This document shows positions 46,164-55,510 of a DNA stretch of 64,000 nt, in pieces. The DNA is from Globodera rostochiensis (taxonomy: Eukaryota > Nematoda > Chromadorea > Rhabditida > Heteroderidae): NCBI GenBank assembly GCA_018350325.1, contig JAEVLN010000013.1, forward strand, positions 2,411,124 to 2,475,123. The letters run 5' to 3'. Made by a program: the position numbers and the translations under genes. Numbering within the stretch: the stretch's first letter is position 1; each line of letters begins with the position of its first letter. Under the pieces are notes generated by a model. It searched no databases, was not told the DNA's origin, and saw nothing but the letters and a program-made list of their open reading frames with translations.

Positions 46164-46636
46164 TATGTTACGGGACATAAAACAACGCTTTTTACTTTAT
46201 CTTTGGATAAAATTAATCAGAAAGGCTTACAATTAATTGAAAAAAGTCTAAATTACCAAGACAAATCGTTGCCTCAGTTAGAAAATGTTACAATAATTGA
46301 AGAGGATGATATATTTGACCAAATTGAAAAAATTAAAATTGCAAATCAATTAAAACAGATGATGAATGACGAACAGCTAGCAATAATTAACGAAATAATA
46401 CCTGCTATTCAAAATAAAACTATTCAAAACTGTGTATTTATTGATGGTCCTCTGGTGGGACAGGAAAGTCTTATACACTGAAAACAATTTTTCATTTAGC
46501 GAGGACAAAGAATAGAACATTATGCAAGATGGCATTTTCGGGAATTGCAGCCACAATTTAAAAAAAGGAAGAACAACATAATCGTTTTAAATTGCCCCTC
46601 AATATTTCAAAAAATTCTTCATCAGGAATTGAAAAC

Positions 46637-46814
46637 TAGGGTTGGACAAACCCGGGTTATCCGGGACCGGTATCCGGGTGTTTATGGAAATTTTTGGGGA
46701 AGATTATCCGGGTCTTGGACCAACCCCAGCCAAATTACCCGGTATCCGGGCGGATATCCGGGTGTTTTTGAGCTATCCGGTATCCGGGGGACCCGCCGGT
46801 TTTGTCCAACCCTA
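46637..46814. mobile_element. 178-bp hAT-like MITE inside the Helitron helicase
   Basis: The ends TAGGGTTGGACAAACC and its complement ending TTTGTCCAACCCTA are flanked by the perfect 8-bp duplication TTGAAAAC (46629-46636, 46815-46822). The interior has ATCCGGGT/ACCGGTATCC repeats. It interrupts the Pif1 helicase relic. Confidence 0.85.
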
Positions 46815-47140
46815 TTGAAAACTATGGGAAAGATGCAGATGAAATTAAAGCAACAGATATTTTTATTTGGGATGAAGCTCCTATGGCTTCGCGTTTTATT
46901 TTAGACATAATTCATTCAAAACTGAGAGAATTGATGTGTAATAATATCACATTTGGTGGTAAAACAATGATACTAAGCGGTGATTTTCGACAATGTTTGC
47001 CAATAAAAGAATTTGGTACTAGATCAGAAGTAGTTGATCTTCTGATCAAAAATTCAACAAATTGGAAACATTTTAAAAAAGTTGACAAAAAATATGAGAG
47101 CCGATCCAAACGAAAAAGAATTTGCAAAACAGTTAATTGA

Positions 47141-48587
47141 ATAGGTAATCTTAACCCATACTAAGTCAGTCGCGTACGTACGTATATTTTTTGAATTGAT
47201 TTTTTTTTGACACGAAAACTTTTGAGGAGACAGGAAAACAACAAAATAGACAGTGATAGAAAAAAACTCTGCTTTTTTTGTGTGAAATAATAGATAAAAA
47301 TAGGCAAAGAAGCGTTAGAGTTTCTTCCACCACCGTTGTTTCTGCTTCATTCTTTTTTTTGTAAACAACTTTCATCATAATAATGGAAAATTAACAAAAA
47401 TCCAATTTCGTCAATAATGGAAAACTCCAGTAATTTGTAACGGGATTTTTTTCATAATACTTAAAAATTAAATATTTTTAAAATCGAGAGAAGCAGACCT
47501 CTAAACAAGAAAGAGGTATCGAAATTTCGATTTTCGACGTTTTTTTCCCTTCGATTTTCGTTCGACAAAATTGAACTGTTTTTCGGAAATAATTTCGAAA
47601 GTCGGAGATCCCGGTTTTTTAATTTTTGGCAAGGATGGGCAGTGGGTCTTGCCAACTTTTTGACAAAATTTCAATTTTTTTTACATGTGTCGCCCCTGTA
47701 AACTGATAGTTCATTTGTCAGTGTTTTGTCTTTTCTATGTTCTGTTTTGGGTTCGAACCCGCTTCAGTGCGATCATTTTTTTAGCCTTTCTTCGGCCTTC
47801 ACATTCTATCCCCCATTAACGGAACATTTTTAATGATTTTTAAATATTTTTAAACTAGAATGCGCACAATAAAAGAATTTTTGAAATAACTAATCATATA
47901 TTCTTGAATTTTTGCTTTCATTTCTTAACAAATTCATTAAATGTTTAAAAAATATCCCCGGCGGCGCCGACAGGCGCCGCCGAACTCTTCCACTCTTACG
48001 TAATTTTTTTTTACATTCCTAAATTCCTAAGCAAAATGCTTAATTTCGTTATAATTTTGATGAAATTTCTTAACAAAAATTGAGTGAAAATTACAAAAAA
48101 AATTTTCGGCGGCGCCTATCGGCACCGCTGACCCACCCCCCACAAGGCAAGTCAAGAATCAAAGCAAGTCGAAATTCAATCACGAGTCAAGTCAGGAGTC
48201 AAGGTAAATCAAGAGTCAAAGCAAGTTAAAAGCCCAGGCAAGAGTCAGGGCAATCAAGAGCCAAGGCAAAAGTCAAGGTTCAAGTCAAGAAAGAGTCAAG
48301 GAAAATCAAAAATCAATGCAAGTCAAGACAAGTCAAGAGACAAGGCAACAGAAAAAATTTAAAAAAAAAAAAAGATTAAAGACAACGAAGAGCGGTTGGC
48401 TGTCGCGAAGCGGCAGTCAAGCGCTCGTGGTAATTATTAGGGAGGAAAATTATATGCACATAAAATCTTGAAATATGCGCATAAAATATGCACCAAAAAT
48501 TCCAAAATATGCACATAAAATGAAAAAATATGCACATAAATTTTTCCAATTTCAATATAAAATTTCCCAAAAATTCTTCAAATTCAT
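47141..48587. other. Gene-free region with low-complexity repeats
   Basis: AT-rich sequence, a tRNA-B-box-like GGGTTCGAACCC (about 47750), two GGCGGCGCC palindromes (47960-47981, 48108-48129), and a degenerate AAGTCAAG repeat tract (about 48140-48350). From about 48440 there are ATATGCACATAAA repeats that belong to the hAT remnant. Confidence 0.5.
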
Positions 48588-49205
48588 TCAACACTGGTTA
48601 AAATTGGTGATGAGATACATTTCCAAATTTTCAAGTGAAAACCTCATTCGATTGTCTGCAAGGGTAGACTTATAGAGGGAAAAAGAACGTTCAACATCAA
48701 CTGAGGTAATGGGAGCAAATTTGTAATAGGGAATCAAATTTGCGGGCACATCGCATTGGGTATTTTTTCCTGAGATGATTTGACAAAATTGAGCGATCGC
48801 TTTAAGGCCAGAGTTGGTAGAAACAATGTAAGAAAATTTTTCGCGGATTCGTTCTGCTTTTTCGCCGAGCGCAGTGTCCATCTCGTTTTGTACGCTCGCA
48901 AAGATTTCCAACGACTCATTGATGGTAATATTATAGAAAAACCCGCACTTCTGGTAATCCACTCCCGAAGCCAAGCTGCTTTGGTTTTTTTTTGGAGGCA
49001 TAGCCGACCCGGCAGAAAAATAAAAATAATTAAAGGTAGAATGCTAAAAAAAATTTGTTTTTTGCTTTTGTGAAGAAACTTTTTGCAAAATGCCAAAATA
49101 TGCACATAAAATGAAAAAAATATGCACTTAAATAGCGAAATATGCACAAATATGCACATAAATCGCGAAATATGCAAAAATATGCAAAATATGCACATGG
49201 AAATG
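48440..49205 (-). mobile_element. hAT element remnant flanked by ATATGCACATAAA repeats
   Basis: Contains a hAT transposase C-terminal fragment (48588-49001, minus) between two clusters of AAATATGCACATAAA repeats (about 48455-48560 and 49089-49200). The clusters are in direct orientation. I could not define terminal inverted repeats or a target duplication, so the limits are approximate. Confidence 0.6.
48588..49001 (-). pseudogene. hAT transposase C-terminal (dimerisation) fragment
   Basis: A 137-codon open frame whose last third, ITSVDVERSFSLYKSTLADN with FSLENLEMYLITNFN, matches the hAT C-terminal dimerisation region (TSxxVERxFS and LExxLxxxxN). The catalytic DDE part and N-terminal zinc finger are missing, so it is a relic or an exon of a larger element lost here. 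Confidence 0.8.
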
Positions 49206-49506
49206 CGGTCTAGAAGCTTCAAAATTTCCCAATTTCATCTGAAGTTTTAAATTAAGTTGTGATTTTCCAAATATATTTTTTTGAAATTATTATATGCTTT
49301 TAAAAAGTAGGCTATATTTTAATTAAAATAAACAAAGCGCACTAACTAGGGAAGGTATTCAGGTGACCGTGGGACTTCGGAATGATTTAGTATCAAAAAA
49401 TAGCTAATTTTCAGGAAAAATTTTAAAGATATTCTTTAGCTGCTAAATAAGCTCCGGAGGGGAGATATGAGGCTTTAGAGGCATCACAACATTTTGATTT
49501 GATGTT

Positions 49507-49993
49507 GAGCATCCATCGGCTTCGGTGACGCAGTGCCTCTGCTCTCCGGTCTCTTTTTGCCCTGCAGGGAGGGGTTCAAACCCCATTGGTGCAGATCGAT
49601 TTTTTATAAATTATTTTTTCATTTAGAAGAATCAAATTTTTTTTTGAAAAACTTTGTTTGGCACTTCTACCTAAAAAAGCGTTTTTTGAATCGGTTGAAA
49701 TTTTTCAAAAAAAACAAATTATTTTTAGAAATCAAAAGGGTGCCTCCCCTCCCCCCTATGGTTTTGCGACCCAACTTGAGAAAATCGTTAACTTTTCCAT
49801 ATTCCTGAAAATCGTTAACCTCTCGTCTAAAGAAGTGCCAAACAAAGTTTTTCAAAAAAAAATTGATTCTTCTAAATGAAAAAAAAAATTTATAAAAAAT
49901 CGATCTGCACCAATGGGGTTTGAACCCCTCCCTGCAGGGCAAAAAGAGACCGGAGAGCAGAGGCACTGCGTCACCGAAGCCGATGGATGCTCA
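49507..49993. repeat. Inverted pair of tRNA-derived SINE-like copies
   Basis: Two arms of about 163 bp (49507-49669 and 49831-49993) are inverted copies. Each carries an A-box-like TGACGCAGTGCCTC and a B-box-like GGGTTCAAACCCC about 40 bp apart, followed by an AT-rich tail. That is the layout of a tRNA-derived SINE. Head-to-head pairing could form a long hairpin. Confidence 0.6.
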
Positions 49994-50152
49994 CGCAGAA
50001 ATCAATCATAAATGCAGATGAGAGTCACACGCACAAAGATAAACGAGGGGATCACGATTTTGAAATGGATTTTAATTGTTTCAAATCATAATCCCCTCAT
50101 TTATCTTCGTGCGTGTGACTTTCATCTGCATTTATGATTGATTTCTGCTTAA
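49994..50152. mobile_element. Hairpin MITE of about 159 bp
   Basis: GCAGAAATCAATCATAAATG and its inverse ending TTGATTTCTGC bound a near-perfect palindrome with arms of about 70 bp, directly adjoining the SINE-like pair. No coding content; target duplication not clear. Confidence 0.7.
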
Positions 50153-50362
50153 TTATCATTATAATATTCGTAAAAACTTTGAACATTTTTAAAATTTTGG
50201 TTCAGTGTCGAAATCAAAGTTTGTCGAAATTCATCAGTGTCGAAATCATAGGAAAACAGTGAAAAAAGACGAAATAGTTCAGTGTCGAAATCAATCAGTG
50301 TCGAAATCATATGGCACCTTTTTATTTACTTAAAGATTGAAAAAGACCGAAGAAATATTTAA

Positions 50363-50556
50363 ATTTTTAATTACTTCTCTGAATATCGGAAATTAGGTTT
50401 ACCTAAATCACGTTACAGTACCCCCATGACGGTCGGTGCCAGGTGTTGTGCAACCGCCCGTAGCTCATCGGAGAAAAGTCGCAGAGCTTAGCGATTTACC
50501 CCTTTCCACCCGCGTTGTTTTAATAAAAAAATGGCGCCAAAATTTGAATTTAAATT
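50363..50556. repeat. 194-bp duplicated block, copy A (other copy 52085-52278)
   Basis: Matches 52085-52278 essentially base for base, from atttttaattacttctctg to 'gaatttaaatt'. It contains 'gacggtcggtgccaggtg' and 'gcagagcttagcgatttacc'. The second copy lies just upstream of the PDI-derived gene, so it may be that gene's 5' region. Confidence 0.9.
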
Positions 50557-50690
50557 TGTGTTGAAATTTCTCTCCAGCAACGATTTTTCTCAACAATCAG
50601 GGTTGGAAAAAAGAAAATTATAAAATTCGTAACAATTGTGATCATAATTCATTTTCCGTTTTACAGAGGGCGAGAGAGAGAGGGCGAGAA

Positions 50691-50904
50691 AAGGCCAGCA
50701 ATCATTCCCATTCATCCGCCCGAGGGGAGAGCGATGCCCGTCTCCGTCGGGTGAGTTAACTCTTTCAGTCATCGGTTGGGCTGTCCCTCATCATCATCCC
50801 CGACACATATTAATCATCGCCCATCCGTCCGTTTGTTCACCCGTCAGTCACTTCCCTACTCTTCCATTATTGGATGATAGGAAGAAAAGGCCAAAGGGAA
50901 TTTT
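50691..50904. repeat. Copy of 56735-56944
   Basis: About 210 bp nearly identical to the segment just left of the 57-58.4 kb satellite (shared 'atcattcccattcatccg', 'cttccctactcttccatta'; a few substitutions and a one-codon-scale indel). It runs directly into the RPL7A-derived copy, with 'ttt' common to both sources at the junction. Confidence 0.9.
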
Positions 50905-51236
50905 TAGTGTCTGTCTTCTTCATCGCGGCTGGAAGGGCAGCGACCTTCTTCTTTGTGGATTTCTTCGCCTTAATTATTATGGGTAGTTTGTAAATGTCGA
51001 AATAATCGTACCATTTGTTTGTGTGCTCGGGTTCTCCAAAATGAATAGTTTAAGACTAATATAACAAATCTAAAATGAAGATGAATTTTCCAACAACTTC
51101 TAAATCATATGCGGTAATACTTTCGTTTGTACTGCCGAACCTAACATCCATTTTAGAAAAATTCTGATTCCCGGAAAGATGCATTTAAAATTTTAATCCG
51201 TCGGGACCAAGGGCGGAGCCATGGGTGGGGGGGGGA
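50901..51236 (-). pseudogene. Copied 5' end of RPL7A (exon 1, intron 1, part of exon 2, upstream)
   Basis: About 336 bp identical, as far as I can read, to 38874-39209. It carries the ATG exon, the 43-bp intron and 68 bp of exon 2 plus about 220 bp of upstream DNA, then stops. The rest of the gene is missing, so it cannot encode RPL7A, but it may carry its promoter. Confidence 0.93.
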
Positions 51237-51929
51237 GAAATAAAAATCTAAAATATTTTTAAAATTACCATCAAAGTTCATAAAAAGAGAAAAAAAATCA
51301 TTTACACAGTCGGAGCTTCGAAGTTTCGAACCCACAGCCCCAGGCATCACTCACCATTATACGAAAAAAATTAAATAAAAAGAATAAAAAAGATTTTCAC
51401 TAAGGAAAGTTGAACCTTAGCCAAAATTGAATAACGTCACTCATTTTAACCACTGCGCCACATGAGATCATAATGATACTTTGGAAATTTCAAATATATG
51501 TATTACTCAATCAAGTTCAATTCATCAATTTTTACCCTGTTCTAGCTTGGCCTGTTCCTGTTCCAAGGATTTTGAATCTGTTCCTGTGCTGTTCGAAATT
51601 CTAGAATAGAACAGGTAATTTCTTTAACCAAATTGAAATCAAACATTTTTCTCGGCGGCGCTTATCGGCACCGCCGACCCCCCACCACCTAAAAAGCAGA
51701 ATCCCAAAAGAATGATGATGATAAAATGAACATTACAAAAAAAATTCTCCTTTGAAAAGTCCCGGTTAACCGGTCCCGGCTGAAAATCTTGGTCCCGGTT
51801 TTTTGAGCTTTTTTTTTATTCAGAAATTTTTTAAAAGGAACAATACATAACAAAAACAACTATCAAAGACAACAAAAATTCATAATTTCCCGCACCGCAC
51901 CCCCCCCCCCCTCCAAAAATCAAACATTT
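51237..51929. other. Gene-free region with repeat fragments
   Basis: AT-rich sequence with a tRNA-like B box (about 51330), one GGCGGCGC palindrome (51654-51675), and half of a CCGGTT-type hAT-like end (about 51755-51810). No gene seen. Confidence 0.5.
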
Positions 51930-52080
51930 TTTGGAAAAATTGCTTAACAAGAATACAATAAAAAGGAAAAAATACACCCCTAAAAATCGACTTATCTGGA
52001 TCCCCCCCCCCGAAACGCGAGGTCTGGCTCTATTAGCATTAGCTTCATGACCAAAATGCCTTTTTTAAGCCTCCGCACAT
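51930..52080. repeat. Copy of 41871-42023
   Basis: About 151 bp matching 41871-42023 with two or three differences (length of the C run, cgcgagg for cgtgagg). It ends exactly at 'cctccgcacat', where the other locus continues into repeat sequence. It joins the 194-bp duplicated block. Confidence 0.88.
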
Positions 52081-52360
52081 GCGGATTTTTAATTACTTCT
52101 CTGAATATCGGAAATTAGGTTTACCTAAATCACGTTACAGTACCCCCATGACGGTCGGTGCCAGGTGTTGTGCAACCGCCCGTAGCTCATCGGAGAAAAG
52201 TCGCAGAGCTTAGCGATTTACCCCTTTCCACCCGCGTTGTTTTAATAAAAAAATGGCGCCAAAATTTGAATTTAAATTAAGGGATTACTTATTTTGTTAG
52301 TATTTTCATTTTGTTTTATGCTTTTTTCAGGTTAAAGATTTGAAAGTATATTGCCACAAC

Positions 52361-53554
52361 ATGGCTAGAATCGTCTTAGGCGCCTTCGTTGGACTCCTCT
52401 TCCATATTTCTGTGGTGAGGTCGTCTGAACAATTGCCGAAAATTATGGAAGAAGAAAATGCGATGATTTTGAAAAAGGTTTACATTAAATTTTGTGGTTT
52501 TCATGGTTTAAAAGTATGGGAAAGAGGGTGTGTGGGGTTGTGGTGCTTTGGTTTAATAAAACTTCCAATTTACGCCCGAATACGCCAAAGCGGTGACTCA
52601 GCTCGGTCGTGAGGCGGAGGAGGAGTCATCCATAAAATTGGGCAAGGTAGACGTCGCAGCCCATCCGGAATTGCCTTCCAAATTCTATTCGACGCTGAAA
52701 CTCTTCAAAAGACGAGATGCCGCCTCAAGTTCGGAATCAGAAGAACCATCCGACAAATTACTTCCATTTGTTGGCAGTTTTGTGGATTCAGGAGCAACTG
52801 AACACTCCCAGCCGCCGTATTCCGTTTTTCTTCCACCATTTCAACGACCTCCAATTCGACATGCAGCTAGAACATTCCCTAAAATAGGATAGCTCAAAAA
52901 CAAATAAAATTTAAGGAAGTTGTTGAGGTTCGGGACGCCGCAGTCCATCCGGAATTGGCTTCCAACTTCGAAGTGCGGGACTACCCAACGCTGAAACTCT
53001 TCAAAAACGGTTTATTAATATAGCATATATGGTTTAATGGTATAGTTTTACGCCGATTTTTTTTATAATGATCTAGTTTTACGCCGTTTTTTTTAATCGG
53101 ATTTCTATGCTTTTTGGTTTAAAATTTGGTGGTTTAGGAAAGCCAACCGAATACGGAAGCGGACGAGACGCCGCCTCAAGCTCGGCATCAGAAGAACCAT
53201 CCGACAAATTGCAGTTCCATCTTGCGCAGCCTGCCAAAATGGTTTCGCACAATGTCGGCGGTCGGCATTCGGCTGTTCTTCTCTCTCCTCGAAAGTCATC
53301 CGTCGCACTCCCACCGAATCGTTTCTGCTTAGAATTGCCCAACGGGTTTTATCATCATCCGTCAAATTGTTCTCGAATCATTCAAGTCTGGTGGCCCTTG
53401 CCCTCCAAAATCCATTTTCTAATTTCAGTGTTTCGGCAGCAATATGTTTGAATACCCGCCTTGCCAATACGGTCTCGTCTTCAATGAGCACACTGGGTTC
53501 TGTGACTATCAGCGTAATGTGTTGGGCTGTACGGATGCACCTCAGAAGGATTAA
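52361..53554 (+). CDS. Secreted chimera: PDI remnant without CGHC fused to a chitin-binding domain
   Basis: Model: 52361-52477, 52602-52646, 52916-53009, 53138-53385, 53429-53554; GT/AG junctions and frame close at 209 residues. Exon 1: signal peptide (MARIVLGAFVGLLFHIS) then EEENAMILKK, as at the start of a PDI a-domain. Exons 2-4: IKLGK, then AAVHPELASNFEVRDYPTLK, LFKNG and KPTEYGSGRDAAS, the second half of a thioredoxin fold. The part with FYAPWCGHCK is absent; FTPEYAKAV survives in intron 1 but no AG lets it splice in. Exons 4-5: a CBM14/peritrophin-A domain with six Cys (FCLELPNGFY, NCSRIIQC, CQYGLVFNEHTGFCDYQ, GC) before the stop. It should not be a redox isomerase and might bind chitin outside the cell. 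An extra partial copy of the thioredoxin exon (52647-52890) lies in intron 2. It may be a new gene or a dying one. Confidence 0.6.
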
Positions 53555-53879
53555 ATTGTTGATTAATTGTTCAGTGGAAAATATCCCGTCGGGTCCAACC
53601 AAATTTTATTTAACGCACTCGAATATCAACAAAATCGCACAACGAATAAATTAATTATCTTAACAACTTGCCCATCTTAAAGGAATGAATAACCTGAGAA
53701 CAAAAAGGGGGAAGGATGGGTCAAAACAATCGATAATTCGCGAACAGAATGACAAAACAAAATCAAATAATTAAAAGGTCCGGTGGCCGATAAGAAAATG
53801 GGTGAGCCCAATGGTTGCCCCGAAACTGGTTAGGCGGCGCCCGACCCCCCCCCCCCCCCCCCCTGCGTAAAAATCCACG
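53555..53879. other. Intergenic, contains a C run
   Basis: AT-rich 3' flank, then a C17 tract (about 53846-53863). No coding signal is seen. Confidence 0.5.
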
Positions 53880-54631
53880 CTCTCAGACATTTCAAGCCCT
53901 CCGGCAGAATTCTTCCGTCCGCTTGCACCCGCGTCATGTCAAACGTGTCTCCGAACCCCCATAGTTCCACTAGGCTGCGTCCGCTCGTCGTAAACGCCGT
54001 GAACCACCCCGCTCCAACGCCGGGAGAAGTTCAATGTATTGTAAGTGCTGTTCCCGGACGTACGGCGGTGGAATCCACAAAAAGTGCACGTTCTCGAACC
54101 GAGCACAAAGTGTCCGAATCCGGCTGCGTTCTTCCGCGATTTGTGCCACCGTCTCTCCTCGCAATAGCACGTCTCTTCCCAAACTTCCGGCATCGATCAC
54201 CCGCTTCCACCCAATCCTTTCGGCATCCGACAGTTCTGAGAATGCTATTGGCGCTTCCAGTCGGTTCGGTTCAGGGCGTCGTGCGCGATTTCGCAGTGGC
54301 TAATCCGGCTACTCCATGCAACTTCCGCCTCTTCTTCTCCTAACCGTCCCGCTTTCACCGCATCGCCTCGAGTTTCGACATATTTTATGACGGAGCTCAA
54401 AATCGCCTGTAAATAACTCATTCCATCCCTAACTTTCCACTCAAGGATGACCTTCAGCAGTTCTTTTCCCGCCGACATAAGCGTGCTTGATCTGAGGATG
54501 AAAAGCGTGATCAGTCCTTGCAGGGGCGTTTGAACCACCATCGCGCTGATGCCTTGTGCCTTGTCGAGCGGGGTTAACTCTCCAACCAAAAGCTTTCTGC
54601 AGAGTACGTACTCTCCGCCGTCGCATGTCAT
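53880..54631 (-). pseudogene. Unrecognised coding region, frame disrupted
   Basis: Minus-strand codon use looks real: a 128-codon frame (54245-54631; LLVGELTPLDKAQGISAMVV, WKVRDGMSYLQAILSSVIKY) leads into a second frame (54200 downward) with GRDVLLRGETVAQIAEERSR and VHFLWIPPPYVREQHLQY. A one-base shift near 54010 then moves the frame to TTSGRSLVELWGFGDTFDMT and ADGRILPEGL. The frame change and the in-frame stop at 54245 could be introns, but I see no convincing sites at the second one. I do not recognise the family. It could be a nematode multigene family member or a retroelement-derived gene. Confidence 0.4.
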
Positions 54632-55009
54632 TAGGCTTCCTACAAATGCTCATCTCCTCGTCGCCTGGAAAATTCAACTTCATCGTCCCTGATGAATTCT
54701 CGGTCTTTCTGTTTCATATTTCTCGAGGTCATCGCGTTCAAGATATTTTTATAGGTGTTTTCTCCGCGCGGAGTTGTTGATATGTTTGGACTCTATCCCC
54801 CCCTTATAATATTTATTTGGAGTGACTTTTGGCTGTGAATTATGCCACTTTTCCATTCTTTCCCTAGCTTTATCCGAGTTATCCTTTGCCTCTTGCAGTA
54901 TTCTCAATTTTCTCGGAATAGCTGCAAATAACTCTCTTCGTCGATGGTGTAGAATGGATTTACGCTAAAATTCGCGTCATTGTTTGAAGGGAAATCTGCC
55001 CGGGAGCAG
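54632..55009. other. Short intergenic region
   Basis: Possible 5' flank of the minus-strand coding region (a short frame with KQKDREFIRDDEVEF near 54690 might be a further exon). Otherwise nothing clear. Confidence 0.35.
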
Positions 55010-55510
55010 TTCAACTCGCCGACGCCGACTCGCCGATGGTCAACTCGCCGACTCGCCGACGGTTCGATCGACTCGCCGATAATAGTTAATTTTATTTTAT
55101 CTATCAACATAACTTTTTTAAATATAAAAAATCAGTTCTTCTAACAATCTCAATTTAAGTTCTGGGAAAAATTTGCGGTAATCATGAAGAATTGAGGCCG
55201 ACTGAAAAAAATGCTAAAACTTTGGTGTTTATAAGTTTAAATGCATGTTTTCTAGGGTACATATAAACGTAGGGCACGAACCAGAGCTTGGGTTTTGCGA
55301 ATGTCGACCTCCGAACGCGAATTCGAACATTTTTCAAAGTTTCAAATACAGCCTTTTTTTTGGTTTGACTAATTTTTTAATTCCGCCATATTTTTTTCAA
55401 GAACTAAATTGAGATTGTTAGAAGAAGTGATTTTTTTATATTTAAAAAAGTTGAGTTGATAGATAAAACAAAATAACTATTATCGGCGAGTCAACCGTCG
55501 GCGTACAGAT
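55010..55510. mobile_element. TIR element with ACTCGCCGAC arrays
   Basis: The left end carries five ACTCGCCGA-type units (55015-55080). The adjacent arm ('taattttattttatctatca', 'cttctaacaatctcaattta') is repeated in inverse at about 55400-55505, ending 'ggcgagtcaaccgtcggcg'. About 490 bp, no coding content. It has the same architecture (short tandem subterminal units, then a unique arm) as the Mutator-like elements here. Confidence 0.6.

Larger units (their letters stand above)
42540..47140 (+). pseudogene. Decayed Helitron (Rep-helicase) broken by later insertions
   Basis: Remnants of a rolling-circle transposon protein in order. N-terminal Helitron domain: RRYNNAFALASL, FTGGPRDMHERFMDAMAI, KPDLFVTFTCNP (42570-42850). 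HUH motif GLPHFHLLVTLD (about 43010). DGYPFYKRSDDGRHIY in a shifted frame (about 43190). Rep tyrosine region AVKYLYDYIYKG (about 43340). YLEARYLSPCEGCWRIFKFP (about 43470). Downstream, a Pif1-type helicase: a P-loop SGGTGKS one base out of frame with the preceding FIDGP (about 46440-46470), IWDEAPM (about 46865), FGGKTMILSGDFRQCLP (about 46950). Frameshifts and stops separate almost every block, and three later elements sit between and within the halves. The protein is not functional. Confidence 0.85.

Noticed and set aside
52593..52892. Continuous 99-codon frame as a stand-alone gene
   Set aside because: It starts inside PDI-like sequence, shares the EEPSDK segment with the downstream exon copy, and is better read as a partial exon duplicate in intron 2 of the chimeric gene.
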